Shown here: in pieces, positions 1-9,300 of the stretch | How the letters are laid out: every line of letters begins with the position of its first letter | Position numbering within the stretch: the stretch's first letter is position 1 | NCBI GenBank assembly: GCA_030747075.1 | Contig: JASLLL010000008.1 | Location: 1-64,000 of the forward strand | Length of the DNA stretch: 64,000 bases | Direction of reading: 5' to 3' | DNA from: Gemmatimonadota bacterium | GTDB taxonomy: Bacteria > ARS69 | Program-made: the position numbers and the translations under genes | Notes under the pieces: generated by a model | Told to the model about the DNA's origin: nothing | Databases searched by the model: none | Seen by the model: only the letters and a program-made list of their open reading frames with translations

Positions 1-2102
1 GGCTTCGGGGTCACGCCGTCCGCCTCCATCACCGTCACCGTCACATCCGTCGCCACATTCGCGTCGATGGATGACGGCGAAAGAGTGACCACCGCTGGAA
101 CGAACGCGGGAACGGTCGCGATATAGGGGATCGCGTTGTAGTCGACCACGGTCAGCGTCATGTCGCCGGGTGTCGTCACCGGGACATCGAACACGACACT
201 CGCGTCGCCGAATGCATCCGTGACGGCGGTCCCGTAGATCGTCCCGTCGGCGGAGATGCAGACGGTGGCGCCCACGGCCCCGGAGACGGACACATCGAAC
301 GAGGTCGCGCCGAGCGGAATCCCCACGCCGTGCGTTGCCGCCAGCGCAATGGGGACATCCGTCCGGACCACCATCGAGCAGTCGCCGAAGATGTTGTACT
401 GCTCGATCAGCTTCGGCCCCTCGCCGGACGGGTAATCATCGACCACTTTCATTCCACCGAAAAAGTAGAGCGCACCCAGCGTGTTCTCCGCGTCGGCGCA
501 GAGAAGATCGACCGCCTCCGCCTGCATCACGCACGGCGGCACCCACGACGCCAGCGTGGATGCGGAGTACATGCCGATGGCTCCTTTTGGTTGGGCGAGC
601 GAACCCGCGCGCAGCCACGCTTCCGCGAAGCACTCGCTGAGCGAGAAGTCACCATTGCTGCACGAGACATCGATGATCCACGGCTGCGCCCATGCGTTGG
701 AGAGCGCGTGAACATCCGTGTTCGTGAAGGAAACGCTTCCCCAACTGGTGCCGGACCCGTGTCCAAGGTAGTTCACCAGGCTCCGGCCGTCGTTCAGAGC
801 GGCGGTGATCCCTGCCGTCGATCCCCCCTGGCCCTGATAGATCTGATCCACATCCGTGAAGTTGTACGCAAGGAGGTCCGCGCGCAGCCAGTCGCAGCGC
901 TCGATATCGGTGGGCGATCCCTCGTCGGACGCGATGCCGGTGGCCTTGTGGTACCACGCTGCCGCGCCGCCGGTGTCGGGAGTCATCTCGTAGCGCAGGA
1001 TCTTGTCGATCTGGATCTGGATCTGCGGCACGGTCTCGCCGGAGATCCGCGACACGAAGAGATCCGGATAGTAATCCGACCCGGCGACCATTCCGTAGAT
1101 CGGATCGCTGTCCGCACCCGCCTCCACAGTGCCCGCGTTTGTTGGCACCTCGGCGATGTCACCGACCAGGACCACATAGGTCAGCCCCTCCGGTTCCGCG
1201 AAGCGCGTGTTGATGTGCGCGCGAATCCCGGCGGCGGACCCTCCGACCGAAGTGGTCGTCACGACCTCCACGGGAATCCCGCGCTGGATCTTCCAGTTGG
1301 CGAAGGGGGAGACCAGCGACTGAAACGCGTCATTGACGACGACCAGCATTCGCCCCGGTTCGTCGATGGGAAGATAACGCCCGAGTGCGGCCGGGTAGTT
1401 CCCGAAGAGATGCCGGTAGATGCGATCGAACTGCGGGTCGATGGCTACCGGCGCGGAGGCGGTCCGTGGGTTCTCCGCGACTCCGGCAGTGGTGACGACT
1501 TCCACGGTCATGCGACGCAACGCCAGAAGAACGCCGCGGTCCGCATCGTAACGGAAGGGATGAATGCGAACGGTGGCTCCACGGAAGTCACGCACGACGA
1601 ACGGGTCCGAGAGGTCCGCTTCCGTCGCGGGGAAGATGCCGCCATCGGCATACAGGGGCGCGAACTCCCACGGCACGGAATCGGGGTCCGTGTTGCGGGG
1701 GATCGGTCCCTTGGAGGGAGCGACCGGCAGCGTGGAGATGGTCTTCCACTCGCTGTCGATCACGCGCAACTCGACGGCCGCGCGATCGGGCACGATGACG
1801 CTCTGCGTCACCACGGGGAGGCCGGGGAGTCCGCGTTCGAGCATCGGGGCGGCACCCGGAAGAACGATGCGTGCGTGGGGTGCGCCGTTCACATCGACGG
1901 AGGACGACTCGAATCCCGGCACCTCAATGGTAAGCACCACTCGATCCGGGCCGGACTGGACGATTTCCATGTTGGGTTCGGCTCCGGGCACCGAGTCTTC
2001 AGAAATGGGTGTCCACTCCGCGGCGGATGCCCCGGCGGCGAAGAAGAAGGCAGCAAGTGCGGCAATCGAGGTGAAGGCGCGGCGAGGGGACCAGGGAGTC
2101 AT
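1..2102 (-). CDS. Gingipain-like C25 cysteine protease, secreted (3' end outside window)
   Basis: The frame is open from an ATG at 2102-2100 to the left edge (700 codons, no stop), so the C-terminus is missing. The N-terminus has a basic start and a hydrophobic Ala/Phe-rich stretch ending in an A-S-A-A-type cleavage site: a Sec signal peptide. Next comes a propeptide-like region (about residues 30-230). The catalytic domain follows, with motif N-Y-L-G-H-G-S (His about 448) and D-V-S-C-S-N-G-D-F (Cys about 481). The 33-residue spacing of His and Cys matches the catalytic dyad of gingipain R. After it comes an Ig-like/beta-sandwich region (about 590-700). C25 enzymes are secreted endopeptidases, in FCB bacteria often exported by type IX secretion; export by that route here is inference. 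The M6 protease lies just upstream on the same strand and has its own terminator between, so the two are probably separate transcripts. Confidence 0.88.
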   Translation of the reverse strand, partial: MTPWSPRRAFTSIAALAAFFFAAGASAAEWTPISEDSVPGAEPNMEIVQSGPDRVVLTIEVPGFESSSVDVNGAPHARIVLPGAAPMLERGLPGLPVVTQSVIVPDRAAVELRVIDSEWKTISTLPVAPSKGPIPRNTDPDSVPWEFAPLYADGGIFPATEADLSDPFVVRDFRGATVRIHPFRYDADRGVLLALRRMTVEVVTTAGVAENPRTASAPVAIDPQFDRIYRHLFGNYPAALGRYLPIDEPGRMLVVVNDAFQSLVSPFANWKIQRGIPVEVVTTTSVGGSAAGIRAHINTRFAEPEGLTYVVLVGDIAEVPTNAGTVEAGADSDPIYGMVAGSDYYPDLFVSRISGETVPQIQIQIDKILRYEMTPDTGGAAAWYHKATGIASDEGSPTDIERCDWLRADLLAYNFTDVDQIYQGQGGSTAGITAALNDGRSLVNYLGHGSGTSWGSVSFTNTDVHALSNAWAQPWIIDVSCSNGDFSLSECFAEAWLRAGSLAQPKGAIGMYSASTLASWVPPCVMQAEAVDLLCADAENTLGALYFFGGMKVVDDYPSGEGPKLIEQYNIFGDCSMVVRTDVPIALAATHGVGIPLGATSFDVSVSGAVGATVCISADGTIYGTAVTDAFGDASVVFDVPVTTPGDMTLTVVDYNAIPYIATVPAFVPAVVTLSPSSIDANVATDVTVTVMEADGVTPK

Positions 2103-2239
2103 CGATTCCTCCGAACGGAGTCAAGGGGTCGCGTCCGGTCCGGCGAGAGACCGACGACAAAGGGGGGGGAAGAGCCACAGACACCGAAGGATATCGCATT
2201 CGGCAATGTCCCTTCAAGTGCCCCCGGACGCGAGCCACG

Positions 2240-2270
2240 AAAAAGGCCCCCGGGGAAGTCCCCGAGGGCC
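2240..2270 (-). terminator. Rho-independent terminator of the M6 protease gene
   Basis: Read on the minus strand, an 11-bp GC-rich stem (2260-2270 with 2245-2255, one G-U wobble) closes a 4-nt loop and is followed by five U (2244-2240). It lies 36 bp beyond the stop of the M6 protease gene and upstream of the C25 gene. Confidence 0.85.
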
Positions 2271-2305
2271 GGCTTTCGTCAAAGTTCGCCGATCGTGACG
2301 CGGCG

Positions 2306-5300
2306 TTACCGGGTGAGTACCAGCTTTTTCGTCGCGGACAGATCCGGTCCCGCGACGCGGTAGAAGTACACGCCACTCGCCACGGTCATACCGGAGTCGT
2401 CCCGTCCATCCCAGACGATCTCGTGAGTCCCGGCGACATGCTGCCCGTGCACGAGACCCCGGACCTTGCGTCCGCTCGCGTCATAGACATCCAGCGCCAC
2501 CGAACCGGCGCTCGTGATGGAGTAGGAGATGGTTGCCGACTCGTTGAACGGGTTCGGCACGACACTGGTTCCGGCGACTACCACGCCACCCAGTTCGCCC
2601 ACTCCAGTGGAGGACTGGCAGTCCACATCCACGGCACTGGAGAACCCGCTTGCGGAGTTCGCCGTGTCGATGGCACGGATGCGGTAGGTGTAGATGTGGT
2701 TTTCAGTCCACCACACCTCGTCATACCACTGGAAGTCCGTCTCGGACGGCTCTGCGTCGATCGCGACCTGCGCGACAAGCGCTTCGGCGCCGCCCATGTT
2801 GTCCGAGCGGTAGACCTCGTAGAACTTGATCGCCTCGGCACCGCCGCTCACATCGAAGTCGACCGGATCCCAGTCGAGCTTGACATTCGGGCCGCCGAGG
2901 TCGTCGACCACGGGGTCCATGCAGCTGATCGTCAGCCCGGACACCGGCTTGGGGTTCATGCAGTCGATGACATAGTCCTGGATCACGCCGCCGACGGGCT
3001 TCTGGCGCTGCTCGTCCCAGAGCGTGATCGGAATGTGCGCGGTCTCGCCGTGCGCCGCATTCGGGGACTGGACCTCGATCTGCCAGTCCATTCCACCGTT
3101 GGGCACCCAGAACGGACCCGGGTTGTAGGTCACATTCCAGTGGGACGGGACCTGGACATCGTCGAAGCGCGGCGGCGTTCCCAGCCGGACACTGGCGTAG
3201 ACGCCGTCGCCGGTCGGGTTGTCGCCCGGGAGCAGCCGGATCTTCGATGTCCTCTCGAAGAGGCCGGGGCAGCCGACTGACCGCATTCCGCCCGCACGCG
3301 ACACCAGGACCTGGTGGTTCACCTGCGCGACATTGTTGTCGTTTGGCGGGTACTCGCTGTTCTGCGGGTCCAGGCTGTGCACGGCGACTCCGCCGATGCA
3401 GTAGTGGTCCACCAGCGGCGGAGCCACCGGATAGTTGAAGACCACATAGTCTTCCACGATGTCCCCGGGGTTCATGACCGGGATCGTGTAGGTGTCAATC
3501 AGCGTGCCCGTGGACGGCCACAGCTGGCCCATGGCCGGATCCGCGTAGTACAGCTCGACATCCACGCCTGCCAGCGTGTCGCCGCTCGTGTTCTCAACGC
3601 GGAACCACAGATGATTGGCCACGCCGTCAGCCGGGTAGTCATCCGTTCCGTCGTCATTGTTGTCGATCCACAGGTCCGGGCTGCCCCACCAGTAGCTGCA
3701 ATTGGTGATCTCGGCACAGCCGTCGGTCGAGCAGTCGTGCATGCACAGGTCCGCCGTGGTGGTGACGCCCACCTCGAACTCCGCGCAGATCCAGCCGGGC
3801 TCGCCCGTGGCTCCGCCCGTGCAGGAGTCGATGTTCCGCACGGCCACACCGGTTGCGGCGCCCGAGTAGGCGCGCGTGTCGGGGACCGACGCTCCGTCGA
3901 AGGTGACCTGCGTCGACGGGCACCAGGGGTCGTCCGCGTCTCCGCGATTCACATTGGCGTCGAGGTCATCCGCGTTCGCGGCGTGGCTCGCGCTTGTCGC
4001 GTCGGCGCACTCGACATCGATCGCCTTGTGCGTCTCATCCGCGTTCACGGAGTTGGAGTTGTCGTTTGCATCGTAGGTGTCGTCGTCAATGTGGTAGATG
4101 ACGAGCCCGGGTGCGTGCAGATCCACATCGAACCCAATCTGCTGCCGGTTCTCCACCACAAAGTACTCGGCGGAGGTCGTGTCGCCGTCGGTCCACACGC
4201 GAGCCGCCACCTGGTGGGTCTCCACCGGCGGGAGGCACAGTTCCTGGTTGTCCCGGGTCACATTGTAGTAGTGGAGCCAGCCGAGGCGCTCCTTCGACCA
4301 CGCGGTCATGTGGCTCGGGTGATCCGGCGTGTTCCAGTTTCCTGCACCCATGAGTCCCCAGTGGCCGATGCCGCTGGAAGCTCCGTTGCCGTCGTTGGTG
4401 TCGTAGAGATCCGCGATGCCGAGCGCGTGGCCGAACTCATGGCAGTAGACGCCCATGCCGTTCTGCCCGCCCGCGCACGCCTGCCCGGCGGCAATGAAGT
4501 ACTCGTTGATGCGAATGTTCGCAACGCCCGCCGCACTCGCTGCGTCGCCGGTCTCGTAGTAGGTGCCGGTCCAACCGGAGATCGACCACTTGTGAGACCA
4601 GATGTTGTCGCCACCGGTTGCGCCGCACTCTCCTCCGACATCCGGGGTGATGAACGCGATGAAGTCCACATAACCGTCATCGTCACCGGAGTTCGGAACG
4701 CCGTCGGGACCGTCGTTGTCGTACTGGCCGAAGTTGATGGCCCCGTCCCGTGCGTTCAGGATTTCGGTCATCAGTTCGCCGAGTTCCGCGTCTGCGCCAA
4801 GCCCGTTGTTGACGCCTTCGTAGTACCCGTCGTTGTTCGCAAGCGTGTACCAGTTGTCCACCATGCCATCCACCGAGAAGAGACCGTAGGAGATCTCTTC
4901 GTAGTACTCCTTCATCGTGCCCGTGGGCCACGGGCCGGTGAAGAGCTGGTCTTCGAGACTGGCCTGCGTGAACGGCGCGGCTCCCGTGTTGGAGTACAGG
5001 AACGGGAACACCGGGAAGTCCTTCGTTCCGGTGATCCGGAGACCGCCATTGTCGGTGGCTTCGCGTTCGCTTACGATCCCGTCGCGAAGCTGGCGTCGAT
5101 TCTGCAGCGTACGCTCCAGGAGCGCACGGTAGCCTCCGGGGGTTTCGATGGGACCGTCGGACCGCAGGCGGGCTTCCTTCACATGCTCAGGAAGCGGGCT
5201 GCCGTCAGTCGGGAACGCACAGATGCGCGGGCCGGCAACGGCGGCCTGCGCGAACAGGATACAGGAAAGGGCCAGAGCAGACAGCGCGGAGGTGCGGAGT

Positions 5301-5329
5301 CCGGCCAGACCGGGGGTATTGCGAAGCAT
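2306..5329 (-). CDS. Secreted M6-family metalloprotease with C-terminal FlgD/Ig-like domain
   Basis: This is a 1007-aa protein. I start it at the ATG at 5329 because that codon has a GAGGAG Shine-Dalgarno about 9 nt upstream and begins a typical signal peptide (basic start, Leu/Ala core, A-V-A cleavage). The open frame continues about 160 codons further upstream but without signal-like sequence. The zinc motif H-E-F-G-H-A-L-G, followed by D-L-Y-D, lies at about residues 297-308, as in immune-inhibitor-A-like M6 peptidases. The middle is rich in Asp/Asn and Cys and contains Ig/fibronectin-like segments. The last 80 residues form a FlgD-type Ig-like domain (N-P-F-N, W-D-G-R-D, S-G-V-Y-F-Y) ending in a short basic tail, the usual secretion/anchoring module of FCB-type exported proteins. 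It probably degrades extracellular protein for nutrition, alongside the adjacent C25 protease. Confidence 0.9.
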   Translation of the reverse strand: MLRNTPGLAGLRTSALSALALSCILFAQAAVAGPRICAFPTDGSPLPEHVKEARLRSDGPIETPGGYRALLERTLQNRRQLRDGIVSEREATDNGGLRITGTKDFPVFPFLYSNTGAAPFTQASLEDQLFTGPWPTGTMKEYYEEISYGLFSVDGMVDNWYTLANNDGYYEGVNNGLGADAELGELMTEILNARDGAINFGQYDNDGPDGVPNSGDDDGYVDFIAFITPDVGGECGATGGDNIWSHKWSISGWTGTYYETGDAASAAGVANIRINEYFIAAGQACAGGQNGMGVYCHEFGHALGIADLYDTNDGNGASSGIGHWGLMGAGNWNTPDHPSHMTAWSKERLGWLHYYNVTRDNQELCLPPVETHQVAARVWTDGDTTSAEYFVVENRQQIGFDVDLHAPGLVIYHIDDDTYDANDNSNSVNADETHKAIDVECADATSASHAANADDLDANVNRGDADDPWCPSTQVTFDGASVPDTRAYSGAATGVAVRNIDSCTGGATGEPGWICAEFEVGVTTTADLCMHDCSTDGCAEITNCSYWWGSPDLWIDNNDDGTDDYPADGVANHLWFRVENTSGDTLAGVDVELYYADPAMGQLWPSTGTLIDTYTIPVMNPGDIVEDYVVFNYPVAPPLVDHYCIGGVAVHSLDPQNSEYPPNDNNVAQVNHQVLVSRAGGMRSVGCPGLFERTSKIRLLPGDNPTGDGVYASVRLGTPPRFDDVQVPSHWNVTYNPGPFWVPNGGMDWQIEVQSPNAAHGETAHIPITLWDEQRQKPVGGVIQDYVIDCMNPKPVSGLTISCMDPVVDDLGGPNVKLDWDPVDFDVSGGAEAIKFYEVYRSDNMGGAEALVAQVAIDAEPSETDFQWYDEVWWTENHIYTYRIRAIDTANSASGFSSAVDVDCQSSTGVGELGGVVVAGTSVVPNPFNESATISYSITSAGSVALDVYDASGRKVRGLVHGQHVAGTHEIVWDGRDDSGMTVASGVYFYRVAGPDLSATKKLVLTR

Positions 5330-5451
5330 GGGGTTGATCTCCTCTATGGGTGTCTGGTCGGGTCCCGATCGACGGGCGGCACTCGATGTCAGGAGCCCAA
5401 CCAGTATAGTGGACAGGGGACCGCGGATGTTTTTGAAAATGGAGATGAGTT

Positions 5452-5465
5452 TTCTCGTGCGAGAA
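5452..5465. promoter_or_regulatory. 14-bp palindrome in the divergent arsS / M6 protease intergenic region
   Basis: Arms TTCTCG (5452-5457) and CGAGAA (5460-5465) are separated by TG. The site lies 40 bp upstream of the arsS start and is the clearest dyad in the 175-bp divergent gap. It could be a regulator operator. A TATACT-like -10 for the protease gene is seen on the minus strand at 5408-5403, without a convincing -35. Confidence 0.35.
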
Positions 5466-5504
5466 TAGTGAGCTCTTGCGAAGAGACGGGAAAGGAGGCA
5501 AGCG

Positions 5505-6554
5505 TTGGCATCAAAGAGGACCTCTCTGGTAGCCCGCCAGTCCGAACTGGCCTCGGCAACGCGGCAGCGAGCCATTCTGGAGAGGGCAAACGGGCACTCG
5601 ACATTTCGAGCGAAGCTGGAGCAATCCGGGCTCTTTCCGCTGACCGTCTCAGGGGTGGAGACGCTGCAAGTCAATGTCGGGAGGTTCTGCAACCAGACCT
5701 GTCGGCACTGCCATGTGGACGCGGGGCCGGACCGAACCGAGATCATGAGCCGGGACACCGCGCGGGATTGTGTGCGTGCGCTCGCGCGATCCGACATCCC
5801 GGTGCTGGACATCACGGGCGGTGCGCCGGAGCTTTGCCCGAGTTTCCGCTATCTGGTGAAGGAGGCCCGCGCGCTGGGGCGACGCGTGATCGATCGCTGC
5901 AATCTCACGGTGCTGAATCTTGCCGCGCAGGGGGGCCTCATCGAGTTCCTCGCGGAGCATCAGGTGGAGATCGTGGCCAGCCTCCCGTCGGTCGACGCAA
6001 CCGCGACGAACGAGCAGCGAGGGAGCGGCGTTTTCGAAGCATCCATGCAGGCTCTTCGGAAGCTGAACGATGCCGGATACGGGCGCGGCGGTCGGCTTCG
6101 GCTTGTGATCGCCAGCAATCCGGCGGGCCCGGTGCTTCCCTGTCCGCAGGACGCGACGGAAGCGGTCTTCCGAAAGGAACTCTGTGAGAAGCACGGCATT
6201 CGGGTCGACGCCGTCGTCACGCTGGCGAACCTCCCCCTCAGCCGGTTTCTGGAGTCCCTTCTGGAGAGTGGGGAGTACGACCGGTACATGTCCACGCTGG
6301 TGGATGCGTTCAATCCTTGCGCGGCCTCGTCGGCCATGTGTCGAACGATGGTCTCGGTCGGGTGGGACGGCATTCTCTTCGACTGCGACTTCAACCAGAT
6401 GCTGGACTTGCCCGTAGAGAAGTCGGCGGGGCGGCACATCCGCGACTTCGACCCCTCGCACCATCGCGGACGGCGCGTTGCCACGGGCCGCCACTGCTTT
6501 GGATGTACTGCGGGACGCGGGTCCAGTTGCGGCGGAGAGACCGCGTGCGGATGA
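5505..6554 (+). CDS. arsS: ArsS-like radical SAM / Cys-rich domain protein
   Basis: A 349-aa protein starting at TTG 5505, supported by AGGAGG (5493-5498) six bases upstream. The radical SAM cluster motif C-N-Q-T-C-R-H-C-H-V-D-A-G-P lies at about residues 62-75, followed by the S-adenosylmethionine-binding D-I-T-G-G-A-P-E. The C-terminal quarter is Cys-rich (C-A-A-S-S-A-M-C, D-C-D, C-F-G-C, S-S-C, A-C-G), as in the family annotated as arsenosugar biosynthesis radical SAM protein ArsS. In arsenosugar producers ArsS is thought to transfer a 5'-deoxyadenosyl group to dimethylarsinous acid made by ArsM. No arsM or ars regulator is seen in this window, so the substrate is uncertain. The stop overlaps the dipeptidase start (ATGA), suggesting co-translation. 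Confidence 0.85.
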   Translation: MASKRTSLVARQSELASATRQRAILERANGHSTFRAKLEQSGLFPLTVSGVETLQVNVGRFCNQTCRHCHVDAGPDRTEIMSRDTARDCVRALARSDIPVLDITGGAPELCPSFRYLVKEARALGRRVIDRCNLTVLNLAAQGGLIEFLAEHQVEIVASLPSVDATATNEQRGSGVFEASMQALRKLNDAGYGRGGRLRLVIASNPAGPVLPCPQDATEAVFRKELCEKHGIRVDAVVTLANLPLSRFLESLLESGEYDRYMSTLVDAFNPCAASSAMCRTMVSVGWDGILFDCDFNQMLDLPVEKSAGRHIRDFDPSHHRGRRVATGRHCFGCTAGRGSSCGGETACG

Positions 6555-7633
6555 CCGTGGTGGACGGGCATCTCGACATGGCCTTCAACCGGTTCTTCGC
6601 CGGCCGGGATCCGCGACGGTCCGCACTGGAGATCCGGCGGGAGGAGCGCGACTCCTCGCGCGGCCCTTTCGGCGGCGAGTGCATGGTCGGGCTGCCGGAG
6701 CTTCGCGCCGGGCGCGTGGCGGTCGTCTTCGGAACGCAGTTTCTGCTGCCGGAGTCGGCGCTGGAGTCGATTCCGGAACTGGACGCGGAGAAGATTCCCC
6801 CCGGGACGGTGTACAGGACCGCGGAGGAAGCGGAGGAGTTCGCGAAGGGCCAGCTGGACTTCTATCGGGAGCTGGGGCGGGAGGCCGGTTCCGGATTCCG
6901 AATGATCGGGAGCGTGGCGGATCTGGACGCGGTGCTGGCCGGATGGGAGGACGACGGCACGGGGGATGTCGGGATCGTGCCGCTCATGGAGGGCGCGGAT
7001 CCCATTCGCTCTCCCGGGGAGGCGGCCGCCTGGTTTGCCTCGGGCGTACGCATCGTGGGGTTGTCGTGGCGCCGAACGAGGGCCGCGGGAGGCACCGGCG
7101 CGCCGGGGCCGCTGACGGACGAGGGGCGCGAACTGCTCCCCGCCCTCTCCGCCGCGGGGATGGTGCTGGATCTGTCCCACGCGGCCGAGGAGTCGTTCTT
7201 TGAAGCGCTGGAGCTCTTCGACGCCACGGTGATTGCGTCGCACTCGAATCCGCGCGCACTCTGCCCGGGGGACCGGCAACTCTCCGATTCCATGATCTCG
7301 GCGCTCGCCTCACGAGGCGGGATCATCGGAATGGTGCCCTACAACCGGATGCTCGCGACGGGAGACGCGGCAAAGCGGGTGCCGATGCGGCGCGTCGCCG
7401 AGGCGGCCCACCATGTGGCGCAACTTGCCGGAACGCACCGGGCGGTGGCCATCGGGAGCGATTTCGACGGTGGATTCGGTGCGGAATCCTCGCCGGAAGG
7501 TCTGGATACGGTGGCGGACCTTCCTCGCCTCGCGGGCGGACTGGCCGATCTCGGCTTTACCGACGGCGAGATAGCGGACATTCTCGGAGGGAACTGGATT
7601 CGCCTCCTTCGAGAGGCCCTTCCCGGGAGCTGA
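6551..7633 (+). CDS. Membrane-dipeptidase family (M19) metallopeptidase
   Basis: A 360-aa protein with the M19 (renal dipeptidase) fold. The N-terminal zinc ligands appear as D-G-H-L-D at about residues 5-9. D-L-S-H and A-S-H-S-N-P-R-A-L provide the later histidines, and G-S-D-F-D-G-G occurs near residue 300. M19 enzymes are binuclear zinc hydrolases that cleave dipeptides, including ones with a D-residue at the C-terminal side. No signal peptide or membrane anchor is visible, so it is probably cytoplasmic. The ATG at 6551 overlaps the arsS stop as ATGA; a GTG six bases earlier is the alternative start. It likely shares an operon with arsS and the downstream membrane proteins. Confidence 0.9.
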   Translation: MTVVDGHLDMAFNRFFAGRDPRRSALEIRREERDSSRGPFGGECMVGLPELRAGRVAVVFGTQFLLPESALESIPELDAEKIPPGTVYRTAEEAEEFAKGQLDFYRELGREAGSGFRMIGSVADLDAVLAGWEDDGTGDVGIVPLMEGADPIRSPGEAAAWFASGVRIVGLSWRRTRAAGGTGAPGPLTDEGRELLPALSAAGMVLDLSHAAEESFFEALELFDATVIASHSNPRALCPGDRQLSDSMISALASRGGIIGMVPYNRMLATGDAAKRVPMRRVAEAAHHVAQLAGTHRAVAIGSDFDGGFGAESSPEGLDTVADLPRLAGGLADLGFTDGEIADILGGNWIRLLREALPGS

Positions 7634-7668
7634 TCCTGAAGCGATCCCGCCTTGCGTTTGCCGCAGTC

Positions 7669-9300
7669 GTGGTATTCGGCGCGACCATTCGCTTTCATGG
7701 CCTCGACTGGGGGCTGCCCTGGTCGTTCCACATCGACGAGCGTCTCTTTGTCGTGGGGAAGGCGATTCTCCTGGAGCGGAGCGTCGCGGACGGCGGGGTT
7801 CCGAACGCCGGCATTACCTCCTACGGGATTCTCCCGCTGTGGCTTCTGGTGGCGGCGCGCCAGTGTCTCCTTCCGCTGGTTCAGCGGTGCGTGGACGCCG
7901 TGCATGGAGATGCCTTCGCGGGGACGGTGTTGCTCGCGCGGTGGATCTCTGCCGTGTGGGGCATCGGGGCGATCCTCCTGATTCGGCAGTGGGGCCTGCG
8001 ATGGGGAAGGGGAACCGCGCTGACGGCGGCCGCGCTCGCGGCGGGATTCCCGGCACTCGTGCAGGCATCTCACTTCGGAACGGTGGAAGCGCCTCTTGTG
8101 GCGTTCGTGGTCGCGGGGCTGTGGGCGGCCGAACGGCTTGCGGAGCGCCCGTCGGCGGCGCGCGCGGTCGCGGGCGGCGTGGTGCTCGGGCTTGCGGCCT
8201 CCGTGAAGTCGCCCGGCGTGCTGCTGGCGCTCCCGCTGATGCACGCCGCCCTCTCTCGCCGGGAAGGCGCGGCTCTTCGGATCGCCATCGGCGCGGGCGT
8301 CGCCGCTGCGGTCGCTCTCCTGCTGAACCCGGCGCTCCTGCCGTGGCTTGGCGGGGGGAACCCCGGCGCGGGTGCGGGCGAACACACGACGCTGATCGGG
8401 AACCTCCGCCGCGCCTATTCGCCTGACTTCCACGACTGGACGCTGCCCTACGCACGCGCCATTCCCGGATGGTGGGAGGCGACGCGGATCCTACCGTACG
8501 CGGTGGGCATTCTGCCTGCCCTGGCGGCGGCCGCGGGCACGGTGCTGTGCGTGCGCCGTCGCAAGGCTCGTGACCAGCGGCTGCTGCTGATGCTGGTGCC
8601 GCTGGTCGTTCTCCTGCTGGCTGCACGGGTGAAGACCGTCCGCTTCCTGCTTCCCGCGCTGCCGGCGCTGGCGATCCTCGCGGCGGAGGCGGCGCGCATG
8701 TTCGGCGAGCGGTTCGAGCGCTTTCGCGTCTCGGCACCCGCGGCGCTCGCTCTTTCGACGATGGCGGCGGGGCTTGCGTTTACGGCCGTCTATGCCGGGC
8801 CGGATACGCGCGTGGCGGCCGCGCGGTGGCTCGATCGAAATGTGACGGGAGACGAGGTCATCGCCCTGGAGGACCCCCCCGGATACGGACCTCCGCTCGG
8901 GTCGCCGGTGCCGGAGTTGCGTCGGCCCCGGCACCGCGTGGAGATGCTGTGGAATCGCTTCTACACGGGGCACGAGCGAAGGACCGAAACCGAGCGCGCC
9001 CGACACCTGTCGCGAATACTGGATCGATGCGATGTGCTGGCGCTCTCCGAAGGGCATCGCGCGGAGTTCACGGCCGCACCCGAACTTCGCCCCGTGGAGG
9101 CCGCGTTCTACGCGGATCTCGACGCGGGGCGGCTTCCGTTCCGGCGCGTCGCCGTGTTTGAGTCGGAGCCGCGTCTCGGGCCGGTCATTCTCTCGGACGG
9201 GGGTGCGGAACCGCTGATGCGCGTGTTTGACCACCCGAGGATTGAGATCTGGCGAAAGGCGGCGGCCCCGTCCGACGCCGCACCGGGGGGCGCAAAGTGA
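7669..9300 (+). CDS. Polytopic membrane protein, GT39/ArnT-like glycosyltransferase
   Basis: A 543-aa protein with about ten hydrophobic segments. The first loop carries W-G-L-P-W-S-F-H-I-D-E, resembling the acidic catalytic loop of dolichol/undecaprenyl-phosphate-mannose-type (GT39, PMT/ArnT) transferases. The soluble C-terminal part (about 390-543) faces the periplasm in that family. The first standard start codon in frame is GTG 7669, but this begins inside the first hydrophobic segment. A CTG at 7636 would give a better N-terminus (L-K-R-S-R-L-A-F), 2 bp after the dipeptidase stop, so initiation there is possible. The donor and acceptor cannot be told. The end overlaps the next gene by GTGA. 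Confidence 0.7.
   Translation: MVFGATIRFHGLDWGLPWSFHIDERLFVVGKAILLERSVADGGVPNAGITSYGILPLWLLVAARQCLLPLVQRCVDAVHGDAFAGTVLLARWISAVWGIGAILLIRQWGLRWGRGTALTAAALAAGFPALVQASHFGTVEAPLVAFVVAGLWAAERLAERPSAARAVAGGVVLGLAASVKSPGVLLALPLMHAALSRREGAALRIAIGAGVAAAVALLLNPALLPWLGGGNPGAGAGEHTTLIGNLRRAYSPDFHDWTLPYARAIPGWWEATRILPYAVGILPALAAAAGTVLCVRRRKARDQRLLLMLVPLVVLLLAARVKTVRFLLPALPALAILAAEAARMFGERFERFRVSAPAALALSTMAAGLAFTAVYAGPDTRVAAARWLDRNVTGDEVIALEDPPGYGPPLGSPVPELRRPRHRVEMLWNRFYTGHERRTETERARHLSRILDRCDVLALSEGHRAEFTAAPELRPVEAAFYADLDAGRLPFRRVAVFESEPRLGPVILSDGGAEPLMRVFDHPRIEIWRKAAAPSDAAPGGAK

Noticed and set aside
330-2363. Long plus-strand open frame (677 codons) opposite the C25 protease
   Set aside because: Its translation is Arg/His-rich with no recognisable domain, while the opposite strand gives a complete C25 catalytic dyad and signal peptide; it is a high-GC antisense shadow.
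3314-6187. Plus-strand open frame of 957 codons opposite the M6 protease
   Set aside because: Low-complexity Val/Arg/His composition, spans the divergent promoter and the start of arsS; antisense shadow of the M6 gene.
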